A DNA stretch of 64,000 nt from Mycobacterium sp. HUMS_12744610 (GTDB taxonomy: Bacteria; Actinomycetota; Actinomycetes; Mycobacteriales; Mycobacteriaceae), in the NCBI RefSeq assembly GCF_041206865.1, contig NZ_JBGEDP010000001.1, positions 4,340,001 through 4,404,000 of the forward strand. The letters run 5' to 3'. The translations under genes were made by a program, and so were the position numbers. The notes under the pieces were generated by a model, which searched no databases, was not told the DNA's origin, and saw only the letters and a list, made by a program, of their open reading frames with translations. Below are positions 1 through 10,371 of the stretch, one piece after another; within the stretch, counting starts at the first letter, position 1, and each line of letters opens with the position of its first letter.

Positions 1-663
<663 letters not shown>

Positions 664-1167
664 CTACTTGGTGCCCATGCCGCGCGGACCGCGCGACAAC
701 GCCACCACTCCGGACTGGACGATCTCGCGGACACCGAACGGCTCCAGCACCCGCAGCAGCGCCTCGATCTTGCCGCGGTTGCCGGTGGCCTCGATGGTCA
801 GCGCCTCCGGCGACACGTCGATCACCTTGGCGCGGAACAGGTTCACCGCCTCGATCACCTGGCTGCGGGTGCCGGCGTCGGCGCGCACCTTGATCAGCGC
901 CAGCTCGCGCGACACCGCGTTGTCATCGTCGAGCTCGACGATCTTGATGACGTTGATCAGCTTGTTGAGCTGCTTGGTCACCTGCTCGAGCGGGGTCTCC
1001 TCGGCGGAGACCACGATCGTCATCCGCGACATGTCCTTCTGCTCGGCCGGGCCGACGGCCAGCGACTCGATGTTGAATCCGCGCCGGGAGAACAGCGCCG
1101 CGATGCGGGCGAGCACACCGGGTTTGTCTTCCACCAGCACCGACAACGTGTGTGAGGTGAGGTTCAT
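664..1167 (-). CDS. ilvN: Acetolactate synthase small (regulatory) subunit IlvN
   Basis: Regulatory subunit that binds IlvB and confers valine feedback inhibition. The 167-residue protein has an N-terminal ACT domain (about residues 4-78, starting with the valine-site pattern VLVEDKPGVLARIAALFSRR) and a C-terminal ALS small-subunit domain ending near GMGTK. The length matches mycobacterial IlvN (about 168). The ATG at 1167 overlaps the ilvB1 stop as TGATG, so the two subunits are probably translationally coupled and made in balanced amounts. Confidence 0.96.
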   Translation of the reverse strand: MNLTSHTLSVLVEDKPGVLARIAALFSRRGFNIESLAVGPAEQKDMSRMTIVVSAEETPLEQVTKQLNKLINVIKIVELDDDNAVSRELALIKVRADAGTRSQVIEAVNLFRAKVIDVSPEALTIEATGNRGKIEALLRVLEPFGVREIVQSGVVALSRGPRGMGTK

Positions 1168-3035
1168 CAGGCGTGCCCCTCGCTTTCGTCGTCGAACAGC
1201 GGCCGGATGCCGCGGGCCGCCTGGATCTCGTCGTTGCTGGTGCCGGCGGCCACCATCGGCCACACCTGGGCATCGGCGCCGACGATGAAGTCGATCACCA
1301 CCGGGCGGTCGTTGATCTCGCGCGCCCGGGCGATGACGTCCGCCACGTCTTCGGCATGCTCGCAACGGAATCCGACGCAGCCCAGCGCCTCTGCCAGCTT
1401 GACGAAGTCCGGGATGCGATGCGAGTGGGTTGCCAGGTCGGTCTGCGAGTACCGCTCCTCGTAGAACAGGGTCTGCCACTGGCGCACCATACCCAGGTTG
1501 CCGTTGTTGATCAGCGCCACCTTGATCGGCACACCCTCGATCGCGCAGGTGGCCAGTTCCTGGTTGGTCATCTGGAAGCAGCCGTCGCCGTCGATCGCCC
1601 AGACCTCGGCGTCGGGGCGGGCGATCTTGGCGCCCATGGCCGCCGGGACGGCGAACCCCATGGTGCCCAGCCCCCCGGAGTTGAGCCAGGTGCGCGGCTT
1701 CTCATACGAGATGAACTGCGCCGCCCACATCTGGTGCTGACCGACGCCGGCGACGTACACCGCGTCGGGACCGGCGATCTCGCCCAGCTTCTCGATCACG
1801 AGTTCCGGGCTCAGGCTGCCGTCGCTCTGCGGGCCGTAGCTCAGCGGGTAGGTCGACTTGACGTCGTCCAGGTAGGCCCACCAGTCGGTCATGTCGATCT
1901 TGCCGGCGACGCCGTGATGGCGCAGCATCGCGATCAGCTCGGTGATGACCGCCTTGACGTCGCCGACGATCGGCACGTCGGCGTGCCGGTTCTTGCCGAT
2001 CTCGGCCGGGTCGATGTCGGCGTGGATGACCTTGGCCTCCGGCGCGAAGGTGTCCAGCTTGCCGGTGACCCGGTCGTCGAACCGGGTGCCCAGCGCGATC
2101 AGCAGGTCGGAGCGCTGCAGCCCCGCCACCGCCGCGACCGTGCCGTGCATGCCCGGCATGCCCAGGTGCTGGCGGTGGCTGTCCGGGAAGGCGCCGCGGG
2201 CCATCAGCGTGGTGACGACCGGGATGCCGGTCAGCTCGGCCAGCTCGCGCAGCTGCTCGGTCGCCTCGCCGCGGATGACGCCGCCGCCCACGTAGAGCAC
2301 CGGCTTGCGGGCGGCCGCGATCAGCTTGGCGGCCTCCCGGATCTGCCGGCTGTGCGGTTTGGTGTTGGGCTTGTAGCCGGGCAGGTCCATGCGAGGCGGC
2401 CAGCTGAACGTGCACGGGCCCTGCAGCACGTCCTTGGGGATGTCCACGAGCACCGCGCCGGGACGCCCGGTCGCGGCGATGTGGAACGCCTCGGCGATCA
2501 CCTGCGGGATCTCGTCACCCGAGCGGACCAGGAAGTTGTGCTTGGTGATCGGCATCGTGATGCCGGATATGTCGGCCTCCTGGAACGCGTCGGTCCCGAT
2601 CAGCGAACGCCCGACCTGCCCGGTGATGGCGACCACGGGGATCGAGTCCATCTGCGCGTCGGCCAGCGGGGTCACCAGGTTGGTCGCGCCCGGACCCGAG
2701 GTCGCCATGCACACCCCGACCTTGCCGGTGGCGTGCGCGTAGCCGCTGGCGGCATGCCCGGCACCCTGCTCGTGGCGCACCAGCACGTGGCGCAGCTTCT
2801 TGGAGTCGAACAGCGGGTCGTACACGGGAAGCACGGCGCCGCCGGGAATTCCGAAGATGACCTCGACGCCGAGTTCCTCCAGTGACCGGATGACCGACTG
2901 TGCGCCGGTGAGTCGCTGCGGCGCAACACCTTTCGATCCGACGGCGGGGGGCTTTGCGGCGGGCTTGACCGCGTCCGAGGCGATGTCGGCCGCGCTGGGT
3001 GGCTGCGGGGTGTGCGGCCTGGTGGGAGCGCTCAC
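1167..3035 (-). CDS. ilvB1: Acetolactate synthase large (catalytic) subunit IlvB1
   Basis: Thiamine-diphosphate enzyme that condenses pyruvate with pyruvate or 2-oxobutyrate, the first common step of branched-chain amino acid synthesis. It shows the activating glutamate region ([15 protein letters not shown]), the FAD/central domain, and the TPP-Mg motif [12 protein letters not shown] near the C-terminus. The first 45 residues are a low-complexity Pro/Ala extension. The GTG at 3035 ([10 protein letters not shown]) gives 622 residues, like M. tuberculosis IlvB1 (618); an ATG at 3056 (MNKDQTT) would add seven residues. First structural gene of ilvBNC, behind a transcription attenuator. Confidence 0.95.
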   Translation of the reverse strand: MSAPTRPHTPQPPSAADIASDAVKPAAKPPAVGSKGVAPQRLTGAQSVIRSLEELGVEVIFGIPGGAVLPVYDPLFDSKKLRHVLVRHEQGAGHAASGYAHATGKVGVCMATSGPGATNLVTPLADAQMDSIPVVAITGQVGRSLIGTDAFQEADISGITMPITKHNFLVRSGDEIPQVIAEAFHIAATGRPGAVLVDIPKDVLQGPCTFSWPPRMDLPGYKPNTKPHSRQIREAAKLIAAARKPVLYVGGGVIRGEATEQLRELAELTGIPVVTTLMARGAFPDSHRQHLGMPGMHGTVAAVAGLQRSDLLIALGTRFDDRVTGKLDTFAPEAKVIHADIDPAEIGKNRHADVPIVGDVKAVITELIAMLRHHGVAGKIDMTDWWAYLDDVKSTYPLSYGPQSDGSLSPELVIEKLGEIAGPDAVYVAGVGQHQMWAAQFISYEKPRTWLNSGGLGTMGFAVPAAMGAKIARPDAEVWAIDGDGCFQMTNQELATCAIEGVPIKVALINNGNLGMVRQWQTLFYEERYSQTDLATHSHRIPDFVKLAEALGCVGFRCEHAEDVADVIARAREINDRPVVIDFIVGADAQVWPMVAAGTSNDEIQAARGIRPLFDDESEGHA

Positions 3036-3078
3036 TGTCGTTTGGTCCTTATTCACTCTGGGGTCTCGCTGTGGGCAA

Positions 3079-3116
3079 GAAAAAACCCCCGTCAGCTCAG
3101 CTGCTGCACGAGGGTT
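3079..3116 (-). terminator. Attenuator terminator ahead of ilvB1
   Basis: Read on the minus strand, CCCTCGT pairs with ACGGGGG (one G-U pair) around a loop that itself contains CAGC/GCTG self-pairing, followed by a run of six T. This is an intrinsic terminator lying between the leader peptide and the ilvB1 start, about 45 bp before the GTG. Its position fits leader-peptide attenuation of ilvBNC, known by comparative analysis for actinobacterial ilvB leaders. The competing antiterminator fold was not worked out. Confidence 0.75.
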
Positions 3117-3156
3117 GCGCGTTGGTGCTGGATCGCTTCAAATGCCGAAAAGCTGG

Positions 3157-3216
3157 TCAGGCCCCAACGCGCCGACCGATTACTACGAGCATCCCGGGCT
3201 TTCCGGCGGTATCCAT
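3157..3216 (-). CDS. Branched-chain leader peptide of the ilvBNC attenuator
   Basis: A tiny reading frame on the minus strand encodes MDTAGKPGMLVVIGRRVGA from the ATG at 3216, or MLVVIGRRVGA from the in-frame ATG at 3192. The Leu-Val-Val-Ile run consists of the amino acids made by the downstream operon, the hallmark of a ribosome-mediated attenuator. A TAACGT -10 box at 3225-3230, eight bases before the ATG at 3216, would give a leaderless transcript; GGAAAG before the ATG at 3192 could serve as a ribosome site for the shorter form. The frame stops 41 bp before the terminator hairpin. Confidence 0.75.
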   Translation of the reverse strand: MDTAGKPGMLVVIGRRVGA

Positions 3217-3325
3217 AACGCCCGACGTTAGCCTTCGCACTGCTCAGCCGTCAAATCCGGGGCCAGCCGGGGCGTGCACACCCGGGACGGGGTCGCCCGC
3301 ACAGCCGCGGTGGGATGATGCGGGG

Positions 3326-3715
3326 GTGGCTACTGCATCGTCGTCCCAGACCCCCGTGGTGATCAGGATTTCGCCGATCGCGCACCTGGCCGTGGGATTC
3401 TTCGCCCTCGGGTTGCTGATCCCGGTGCTGGCCTGGCCGCCGTCGGCGCCGTTGCTGACCATCCCGGTGCTGCTGTCGGCGCTGATCGTGCGGCTGCGGA
3501 CCGTGGCCGACGACCGGGGAGTCACCGTCCGGACGCTGCTGGGCAGCCGGACGGTGCGATGGGAGGAGATCGACGGGCTGCGCTTCCACCGGGGGTCCTG
3601 GGCCCGCGCCCACCTCGACAGCGGGGCCGAACTGCGCCTGCCCGCGGTCGACTTCGCCACGCTGCCCAAACTGACCGAGGCCAGCTCCGGACGGGTGCCC
3701 AACCCCTATCAGTAG
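3326..3715 (+). CDS. cfp6: PH-domain membrane protein, CFP-6 / Rv3004 type
   Basis: Small protein of 129 residues. After about 20 polar residues come two adjacent hydrophobic segments (AHLAVGFFALGLLIPVL and APLLTIPVLLSALIV) and then a cytosolic PH-like fold with VTVRTLLGSRTVRWEEIDGL, ending GRVPNPYQ. This matches the mycobacterial low-molecular-weight antigen CFP-6 (Rv3004), which has the same neighbours. The biochemical function is unknown. The GTG at 3326 is chosen because the upstream codons run into unrelated DNA from the ilvB promoter side. It converges with the DoxX-family gene, five bases away. Confidence 0.85.
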   Translation: MATASSSQTPVVIRISPIAHLAVGFFALGLLIPVLAWPPSAPLLTIPVLLSALIVRLRTVADDRGVTVRTLLGSRTVRWEEIDGLRFHRGSWARAHLDSGAELRLPAVDFATLPKLTEASSGRVPNPYQ

Positions 3716-3720
3716 GTGTT

Positions 3721-4569
3721 TCAGGCGATCGGATTGATGCCGTTGAGCAGCACCCACACCCCGATGCCGGCGGCGATGCCGGCCAGCAGGGCGACGAACG
3801 AACCGATGAAGGGCCGATGGGCCCAGCCCCGTCCGGCGTCGAGGCCGTAGCGGCCCGGTCCGCACAGGATCACCGCCACGGCCATCACGATCAGCGTGAT
3901 CTGGTACTCGTGCCCGTCGGGCAGGAAATACGAAAGGGTATGGGCATGCGGCCGCGCCGACACGGTGGCCAGCAAGCCGTTGATCAGGAAGGCGAGCGCG
4001 CCCGCCGCGGCGATCGGGGTGAACAACCCCAGCACCAGCAGCACCCCCGCGACGACCTCGCCGCCGGCGCTGACGTAGGCCAGGATGTCGGCGTGCTGGT
4101 AGCCGACGTCGGACAGCGAGTTCCTGAACGCCGTGACGCCCGAGCCGCCCCACCAGCCGAACAGCTTCTGCAGTCCGTGTGCGCCCAGCACCACCCCGAG
4201 GCCGACGCGCAGGATCAGCAGGCCCAGGTGCTGGGTGCCGCGCCGGCCCACCGCGTACTGGTGCTCGTCGTCGTCGTCGGCATCGACGTGGGCGGGTTCG
4301 ACGGCGGCGGGCCGGGCCGGCGTCTGGGGCTGGACGTAGGGCAACGGCTCCTGGTTGTCGAGGAGGTTGTAGGCCGGGGCGCCGTGACCACCCGTCTGGT
4401 TGGGGTCGGCGTACGGGATGACGGTGGTGGTTCCGAAGTCACCCGGATACCCGGCCGGCGTCAGGTCGTCTTCGGGGTCGACCAAGCGTGCCGAGGCGGG
4501 GCGCACCGGGGTCGGCTCCGGGGACGGGTCCGGCCGCTGCCACGGTGCGTCATGCGATTGACTGGTCAC
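3721..4569 (-). CDS. DoxX-family membrane protein (Rv3005c orthologue)
   Basis: 282-residue protein. The first roughly 125 residues are polar and disordered (Pro/Asp-rich, ending DADDDDEHQ); the rest is a DoxX domain with four membrane spans, opening LLILRVGLGVVLGAHGLQKLFGWWGG. In M. tuberculosis the DoxX protein Rv3005c is reported as part of a membrane oxidoreductase complex with SodA and SseA in radical detoxification; that role is inferred here from family and synteny. The GTG at 4569 is supported by a TACCCT -10 box exactly seven bases upstream, a leaderless arrangement. Confidence 0.88.
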   Translation of the reverse strand: MTSQSHDAPWQRPDPSPEPTPVRPASARLVDPEDDLTPAGYPGDFGTTTVIPYADPNQTGGHGAPAYNLLDNQEPLPYVQPQTPARPAAVEPAHVDADDDDEHQYAVGRRGTQHLGLLILRVGLGVVLGAHGLQKLFGWWGGSGVTAFRNSLSDVGYQHADILAYVSAGGEVVAGVLLVLGLFTPIAAAGALAFLINGLLATVSARPHAHTLSYFLPDGHEYQITLIVMAVAVILCGPGRYGLDAGRGWAHRPFIGSFVALLAGIAAGIGVWVLLNGINPIA

Positions 4570-4754
4570 GCGTGTCAGGGTAAGGGCATTTATGCCTGAA
4601 TTGGGGATTTGAGCGGCCCTTTCGCCAGACAATCGGCACTTATACCGCCGAAACGGTCCATGTCGGCCCCGAATCGCCCGATTTGTGCGCTCGCAACGGC
4701 CGTCGTGCGCGGGCGTGTGGCGGCGGCCGCCGTCGGGTCCGTAGCCTGTCGGTC

Positions 4755-5885
4755 ATGCGACTACGGCGTTCAGGGCGCTGGGTTCGGGGCGGGCTCGCCG
4801 CGCTTTCCGCGGTTGTGCTGGTGTCGAGCGGTTGCGCACGGTTCAACGACGCCCAGTCCCAGCCCTTCACCACCAACCCCGAGCTCAAGCCCCAGCCCAG
4901 CTCGACGCCTCCCCCGCCGCCGCCGCTGCCGCCCACGCCGTTCCCCAAGGAGTGCCCGGCCCCGGGGGTGATGCAGGGCTGCCTGGGCAGCACCAGCGGC
5001 CTGATCATGGGCACGGACAGCAAGACCGCATTGGTCGCCGAACGCCTCACCGGCGCGGTCAAGGAAATCTCGGTCAGCGCCGAACCGAAGGTGAAGACGG
5101 TGATCCCGGTCGACCCGTCCGGGGACGGCGGCCTGATGGACATCGTGCTGTCGCCGACCTACAGCCAGGACCGCCTGATGTACGCCTACATCACCACGCC
5201 CACCGACAACCGGGTGATCCGCATCGCCGACGGCGACATCCCCAAGGACATCCTGACCGGCATCCCCAAGGGCGCGATCGGGAACATGGGGGCGCTGGTC
5301 TTCACCAGCCCCACCACCCTGGTCGTGCTGACCGGCGACGCGGGCAACCCGGCGATGGCCGCCGACCCCAATTCGCTGGCCGGCAAGGTGCTGCGCATCG
5401 AGCAGCCGACCACCATCGGGCAGGCGCCGCCGACGACGGCGCTGTCGGGCATCGGCTCGGGCGGCGGCCTGTGCATCGACCCCGTCGACGGTTCGCTCTA
5501 CGTCGCCGACCGCACCCCCACCGAGGACCGCCTGCAGCGCATCACCAAGACCTCGGAGGTCTCCACGGTGTGGACGTGGCCGGACAAGCCCGGGGTGGCC
5601 GGCTGCGCGGCGATGGACGGCACGGTGCTGATCAACCTGATCAACCCCAAGCTGACGGAAGCGGTCCGGCTCGACCCCAAGACGGGTGCGGTCACCGGCG
5701 AACCCGACGTCGTGCGCAAGGACACCCATGCCCACGCCTGGGCCCTGAAGATGTCACCCGACGGCAACGTGTGGGGCGCGACGGTCAACAGGACCGCCGG
5801 GGATGCCGAGAAGCTCGACGACGTCGTCTTCCCGCTGTTCCCGCAGGGCGGCGGCTTCCCGCGCAGCAACGACGACAAGACGTAG
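4755..5885 (+). CDS. lppZ: Lipoprotein LppZ, sugar-dehydrogenase-like beta-propeller
   Basis: 376-residue exported lipoprotein. The N-terminus MRLRRSGRWVRGG is followed by a hydrophobic stretch and the lipobox VSSGC, then a Pro-rich linker (PPPPPPLPPTPFP) and a six-bladed glucose/sorbosone-dehydrogenase-like propeller. The length is close to M. tuberculosis LppZ (373). The substrate is unknown. The ATG at 4755 gives a proper signal peptide and has a TAGCCT -10 box seven bases before it, so the mRNA is probably leaderless. Converges with the flavin-reductase gene. Confidence 0.9.
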   Translation: MRLRRSGRWVRGGLAALSAVVLVSSGCARFNDAQSQPFTTNPELKPQPSSTPPPPPPLPPTPFPKECPAPGVMQGCLGSTSGLIMGTDSKTALVAERLTGAVKEISVSAEPKVKTVIPVDPSGDGGLMDIVLSPTYSQDRLMYAYITTPTDNRVIRIADGDIPKDILTGIPKGAIGNMGALVFTSPTTLVVLTGDAGNPAMAADPNSLAGKVLRIEQPTTIGQAPPTTALSGIGSGGGLCIDPVDGSLYVADRTPTEDRLQRITKTSEVSTVWTWPDKPGVAGCAAMDGTVLINLINPKLTEAVRLDPKTGAVTGEPDVVRKDTHAHAWALKMSPDGNVWGATVNRTAGDAEKLDDVVFPLFPQGGGFPRSNDDKT

Positions 5886-5890
5886 CGCGA

Positions 5891-6517
5891 TCACAGCCCG
5901 CCGAGTGTGAACCTGACGCCGTAGCGGCGGGTCACCTCGGTCGGTGCCCTGTCGAAAAGCCGGTGCGAGGTCTCCTGCCCGGGGGCGTCGTCGTCGAGGT
6001 CGGAGAGGTACAGCGGGTCCTCGGAGGTCTCGGGGGCCCAGGTCGCGACGGGCGCCAGCAAGCACATCAGGTGGTCGCCGACTCCCTGCCGGCCCACCGT
6101 CCTGCCGACGAACCAGGCGATCGCGACGTCGAGGATCGGCATCCCCTGAGGGCCGGCGCGCCACGCGCAGCGATCGAATACGTTGAACCTCGGCCGGTTT
6201 TGGTCGCCGAACAGTTCGGCGATCCCACGGTGCTGCCGCGACAGGACGTGCACGGCCAGGTGCTGCGAACGGCTCGCGGCTTCGAAGCCGTGGCTTTTCC
6301 TGGCGATGCCGACCAGGAATCCCGGCGGGTCCACGCTGGCCTGGTTGGCGAAGCTGACCAGGCAACCCGAGGGCTGGCCCTCGTCGTGGGTCGTCACCAC
6401 GAACACCGGGTGGTCCAGCATCGCCATGAGATCTTCGAACGATTCGTCCACCACGTGAACATCATGGATGCGCGCGACGGGTGTTGGCCAGGCTTTTCCG
6501 GTGATGGTTCGCGCCAC
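5891..6517 (-). CDS. Flavin-reductase-like FMN-binding oxidoreductase (Rv3007c type)
   Basis: 208 residues with the flavin_reduct split-barrel pattern: HPVFVVTTHDEGQPSGCLVSFANQASVDPPGFLVGI, then SQHLAVHVLS. It resembles mycobacterial Rv3007c, annotated as a possible oxidoreductase; the substrate is unknown. It follows gatB by 16 bp on the same strand, so cotranscription is likely. The start at 6517 is uncertain, because the residues before VHVVDESFEDL are not well conserved in pattern and the true start may be about 20 codons downstream. Confidence 0.8.
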   Translation of the reverse strand: MARTITGKAWPTPVARIHDVHVVDESFEDLMAMLDHPVFVVTTHDEGQPSGCLVSFANQASVDPPGFLVGIARKSHGFEAASRSQHLAVHVLSRQHRGIAELFGDQNRPRFNVFDRCAWRAGPQGMPILDVAIAWFVGRTVGRQGVGDHLMCLLAPVATWAPETSEDPLYLSDLDDDAPGQETSHRLFDRAPTEVTRRYGVRFTLGGL

Positions 6518-6533
6518 GGCGCCCGCCGGGCCG

Positions 6534-8045
6534 TTACCCCTGCCCGCAGGCGGCCAGGACGAGTTCGCGCACCCGCGCCGCGTCGGCCTGTCCGCGGGTG
6601 GCTTTCATGACCGCACCGACGATGGCGCCCGCCGCGGCCACCTTGCCACCGCGGATCTTCTCGGCCACATCGGGATTGGCGGCCAGAGCCTCGTCGACGG
6701 CGGCCTGCGTCACGGAGTCGTCGCGGACCAGCACCAGACCCCGGTCGGTCATCACCTGCTCGGGTTCGCCTTCGCCGGCCAGCACCCCCTCCACGACCTG
6801 GCGGGCCAGCTTGTTGGACAGCTTTCCCTCGTCGACCAGCGCCACCACGGCGGCGACCTGGGCCGGCGTGACGGCGAGCTCGTCGAGGGACACGCCGGCC
6901 TCGTTTGCCTTCTGCACCAGGAAGTTGCCCCACCACGCGCGCGCGGACTCGCTGGACGCGCCGTGCTCGACGGTCGCCATGACCAATTCGACGGCTCCGG
7001 CGTTGACGAGGTCGCGCATCACCTCGTCGGACACACCCCACTCCTGCTGAATCCGCCTGCGGCTCAACCACGGCAGCTCGGGAATGGTTTGCCGCAACTG
7101 CTCGACCAGCTCACGGCTGGGCGCCACGGGCTCCAGGTCGGGCTCGGGGAAGTAGCGATAGTCCTCGGCGGTCTCCTTGACGCGGCCCGGGCTGGTGTAC
7201 CCCGCCTCGTGAAAGTGCCTGGTTTCCTGGGTGATTCGGCCACCCGAGGTCAGAACCGCACCCTGGCGCTGCATTTCGTAACGCACGGCGACCTCGACGC
7301 TGCGCAGCGAGTTGACGTTCTTGGTCTCGGTGCGGGTGCCGAACTCGGCCGCCCCCGTCGGCTTCAGCGACACGTTGGCGTCGCAGCGCATCGAGCCCTG
7401 GTCCATCCGGACATCGGATACTCCCAACGCCCGCAACAGGTCTCGCAACGCCGTCACGTACGCCCGGGCGATCTGGGGAGCGCGCGCCCCGGCCCCGACG
7501 ATCGGCTTGGTGACGATCTCGATCAGCGGCACGCCGGCGCGGTTGTAGTCGATGAGCGACGTCGTCGCCCCGTGGATGCGCCCGGTCTCGCTGCCCAGGT
7601 GGGTCAGCTTTCCGGTGTCCTCCTCCATGTGCGCGCGCTCGATCTCCACCCGCCAGGTGGTGCCGTCTTCCAGGGGCGCGTCGAGGTAGCCGTTGACGGC
7701 GATCGGCTCGTCGTACTGCGAGATCTGGTAGTTCTTGGGCATGTCCGGGTAGAAGTAGTTCTTCCGCGCGAAGCGACACCAGGGCACGATCTCGCAGTTC
7801 AGGGCCAGCCCGATCCGGATCGCCGATTCCACCGCGGCACGGTTGAGCACCGGCAGTGAGCCGGGCAGGCCCAGGCAGACCGGGCACACCTGGGTGTTGG
7901 GCTCGGCGCCGAAGGCGGTGGCGCAGCCGCAGAACATCTTGGTCGCGGTGGACAGCTCGACGTGCACCTCGAGCCCGAGCACCGGGTCGAAGCGCGCGAC
8001 GACGTCGTCGTAATCCAGCAGTTCGGTGCCGGCAGCAACGGTCAT
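6534..8045 (-). CDS. gatB: Asp-tRNA(Asn)/Glu-tRNA(Gln) amidotransferase subunit B
   Basis: 503-residue tRNA-recognising subunit of GatCAB, which amidates mischarged Glu-tRNA(Gln) and Asp-tRNA(Asn). The GatB/PET112 catalytic cradle opens [23 protein letters not shown] and contains the zinc cysteines CGC and CPVC; the C-terminal GatB/YqeY tail includes the pattern [19 protein letters not shown]. Unlike the usual gatCAB operon, gatB lies about 5 kb from gatA/gatC, separated by pfkA and the inserted ATPase and transporter-like genes. The separation of gatB from gatA by pfkA is the M. tuberculosis arrangement too. Confidence 0.96.
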   Translation of the reverse strand: MTVAAGTELLDYDDVVARFDPVLGLEVHVELSTATKMFCGCATAFGAEPNTQVCPVCLGLPGSLPVLNRAAVESAIRIGLALNCEIVPWCRFARKNYFYPDMPKNYQISQYDEPIAVNGYLDAPLEDGTTWRVEIERAHMEEDTGKLTHLGSETGRIHGATTSLIDYNRAGVPLIEIVTKPIVGAGARAPQIARAYVTALRDLLRALGVSDVRMDQGSMRCDANVSLKPTGAAEFGTRTETKNVNSLRSVEVAVRYEMQRQGAVLTSGGRITQETRHFHEAGYTSPGRVKETAEDYRYFPEPDLEPVAPSRELVEQLRQTIPELPWLSRRRIQQEWGVSDEVMRDLVNAGAVELVMATVEHGASSESARAWWGNFLVQKANEAGVSLDELAVTPAQVAAVVALVDEGKLSNKLARQVVEGVLAGEGEPEQVMTDRGLVLVRDDSVTQAAVDEALAANPDVAEKIRGGKVAAAGAIVGAVMKATRGQADAARVRELVLAACGQG

Positions 8046-8054
8046 GCGTCGATC

Positions 8055-9215
8055 CTAGTGGCGCTGCGGGGCCGCGCGCTCCGTCCCCCCACCAGGAAAC
8101 ATGTCGGCCAGCGTGGCCGCCAACTCCAGGTAGGCGCGCCTGCTCTGCGCGCTGAGGCGGTCCAGCGCGATCGCCTTGCCCTGCTGCACATGACGGTCGA
8201 ACGGCAGCACCACCACGGCGGCGACCCGAGCCGACAACTCGTCGAGTTCCTTGACCGCCGCGTCGTTCACCCTGGCGTTGGCGACGTGGTTGATCGCGAG
8301 CACCGTCGATTTCAGCAACCGCCGATAACCGTTGTTGCCCAACCAGTCCAGCGTGGTCTTCGTCTTGCGTATGGCATCGATGGACACCCCGGTCACCACC
8401 ACCAGGGCCCGCGACTCGGGCAGCACGGCGTCCATCACCGGCGAATTGAGGGACTTGACGCAGTCCACCAGCACCACCGAATAGTGCTTGCGCAGGATCG
8501 AAAAGGCCGTGACGACGTCGGCGCGCCCGAGCCGCCAATCGCTGCGCGCGGGATCCGGCGGGCCGAGCGCTTCCAGCCCCACACTGTTCATGTAGGTGTG
8601 GGCGCGGACGTCCTGATATCGGGTGAACGCGCCGCCGGAGAGCAGTTCCGCCATGCTCAGGGCGTTAGGGCGGCCGTGCCGCTCGACGAGGTTTCCGGCG
8701 TCGAGGTCGACGGCGACGACGTGGTCGTCTCGCACGCGGGCGAAGGTGGAGCCGAGCGCCTCGACCACCGAGGTCTTGCCGACGCCGCCCTTGAGGTTGA
8801 GGACGGCGATGGGGAATGCGCCGCCGACCGGCGTCCGGATGCGCTCGCGCAGGCCGTCTTCGTACGCCGCGCGTTTGCCCGGCCCGAGGTCGATTCCGGT
8901 GACGCGCCGCACCAGGCGCCGCCAGTTGAACCCCGGTGGGGTCTCGGCGGCGCGGTCGTCGAGGACGTCGAGCGACGCCCCGCCCGCCACCGCCTCGCGG
9001 CGGAACGCCGGGGCGGCCGGACGCGCCGGGGTCGGCACACCGGCCGGTGGCGGCGCGCCGCGGGCCCCACGGTAGGGCTGCGGGACGGTCGCCGACGCCT
9101 GGGCGGGCGCGGCGCGCGGGCGGGGCGGGGCCGGCGGGCGGTGCGGCGGGACCGGTGGCCCCGCCGATCCGGCGGGCTGCTGAACGACTCCGCGAATCGA
9201 ACCGCGGTTGCTCAT
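8055..9215 (-). CDS. MinD/ParA-like ATPase with proline-rich N-terminus (EspI-like)
   Basis: 386 residues. Residues 1-90 are low complexity (PPHRPPAPPRPRAAPAQ, PPPAGVPTPARPAAPA); a short conserved stretch NWRRLVRRVTGIDLGPG follows, then a deviant Walker A KGGVGKTS (about 142-149) and a MinD-type ATPase fold with VVAVDLDAGN and YSVVLVDCVKSLNSPVMDAVL. This architecture is that of ESX-associated ATPases such as EspI (Rv3876). No ESX core gene is nearby. M. tuberculosis has no gene here, so it is lineage-specific. TATACC lies six bases before the ATG, indicating a leaderless start. Probably membrane- or secretion-associated; the function is not known. Confidence 0.85.
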   Translation of the reverse strand: MSNRGSIRGVVQQPAGSAGPPVPPHRPPAPPRPRAAPAQASATVPQPYRGARGAPPPAGVPTPARPAAPAFRREAVAGGASLDVLDDRAAETPPGFNWRRLVRRVTGIDLGPGKRAAYEDGLRERIRTPVGGAFPIAVLNLKGGVGKTSVVEALGSTFARVRDDHVVAVDLDAGNLVERHGRPNALSMAELLSGGAFTRYQDVRAHTYMNSVGLEALGPPDPARSDWRLGRADVVTAFSILRKHYSVVLVDCVKSLNSPVMDAVLPESRALVVVTGVSIDAIRKTKTTLDWLGNNGYRRLLKSTVLAINHVANARVNDAAVKELDELSARVAAVVVLPFDRHVQQGKAIALDRLSAQSRRAYLELAATLADMFPGGGTERAAPQRH

Positions 9216-9339
9216 AACTCCGGTATAGCCGCTCGCGGCCGATCGGGAAACCGCGACCGGCGGGAACAGCACGATCTCGCGGCGAATTCAGGAGATCGTC
9301 AGGTCGGCGCCACCGCGCGTTCGCCGAACCGGTGCGGCC

Positions 9340-10371
9340 TCAGCCGAAGAAGGCCGCCGCGTCGTCGTAGCGGCTGGCGGGCACGAGCTTGAGTTGGCGC
9401 ACCGCGTCGGCCAGCGCCACCCGCCCGATGTCCTGCCCGCGCAGCGACACCATCTGGCCGTACTCGCCCGCGTGCGCGGCGTCGGCGGCGTTGACGCCGA
9501 ACCGGGTGGCCAGCACCCGGTCGTAGGCCGTCGGGGTGCCGCCCCGCTGCACGTGGCCCAGCACCGTCACCCGGACGTCCTTGTTGATCCGCTTTTCCAC
9601 CTCGACGGCCAGCTGCGCGGCCACCCCGGTGAAACGCTCGTGCCCGAATTCGTCGATCCCGCCCTCCCGCAACGCGATCGAGCCCGCGACGGGCTTGGCG
9701 CCCTCGGCCACGACGCAGATGAAGTGCGAATCCCCGCGCTGGAAGCGGCGTTTGACCAGCCGGCACACCTCCTCGATGTCGAAGGGCTGCTCGGGGATCA
9801 GCGTCATGTGCGCGCCGGAGGCCAGCCCGGCGTTCAGCGCGATCCAGCCCGCGTGCCTGCCCATCACCTCGACCAGCATCACCCGCTGGTGGGATTCGGC
9901 GGTGCTGTGCAGCCGGTCGATGGCCTCGGTGGCCACCGTCAGGGCGGTGTCGTGGCCGAAAGTGACGTCAGTGCAGTCGATGTCGTTGTCGATGGTCTTG
10001 GGCACACCGACCACTGGGACGTTCTCCTCCGACAGCCAGTGCGCGGCCGTCAAGGTGCCCTCGCCGCCGATGGGGATCAGCACGTCGATGCCGTTGTCGT
10101 CGAGGGTCTGCTTGATCTGGTCCAGTCCCGCCCGCAGCTTGTCGGGGTGCACGCGGGCGGTGCCCAGCATCGTCCCCCCCTTGGCCAGCAGCCGGTCGTT
10201 GCGGTCGTCGTTCTGCAGCTGGATGCGCCGGTTCTCCAGCAGGCCGCGCCACCCGTCCTGGAATCCGACCACCGAGGAGCCGTACCGGGCGTCGCAGGTG
10301 CGCACCACCGCCCGGATCACGGCGTTGAGCCCGGGGCAGTCGCCGCCCCCCGTGAGAACTCCGATCCGCAT
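9340..10371 (-). CDS. pfkA: 6-phosphofructokinase PfkA
   Basis: Phosphorylates fructose 6-phosphate to the 1,6-bisphosphate in glycolysis. The 343-residue length equals M. tuberculosis PfkA. Visible motifs are the nucleotide loop [28 protein letters not shown], the substrate/catalytic segment [31 protein letters not shown] and [14 protein letters not shown]. The ATG at 10371 (MRIGVLTGG) is chosen over an ATG five codons upstream because it gives the family N-terminus. Divergent from the ABC-ATPase gene. Confidence 0.96.
   Translation of the reverse strand: MRIGVLTGGGDCPGLNAVIRAVVRTCDARYGSSVVGFQDGWRGLLENRRIQLQNDDRNDRLLAKGGTMLGTARVHPDKLRAGLDQIKQTLDDNGIDVLIPIGGEGTLTAAHWLSEENVPVVGVPKTIDNDIDCTDVTFGHDTALTVATEAIDRLHSTAESHQRVMLVEVMGRHAGWIALNAGLASGAHMTLIPEQPFDIEEVCRLVKRRFQRGDSHFICVVAEGAKPVAGSIALREGGIDEFGHERFTGVAAQLAVEVEKRINKDVRVTVLGHVQRGGTPTAYDRVLATRFGVNAADAAHAGEYGQMVSLRGQDIGRVALADAVRQLKLVPASRYDDAAAFFG

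Noticed and set aside
1173..2885. 570-codon plus-strand frame opposite ilvB1
   Set aside because: Antisense shadow of ilvB1 with biased composition and no recognisable motif.
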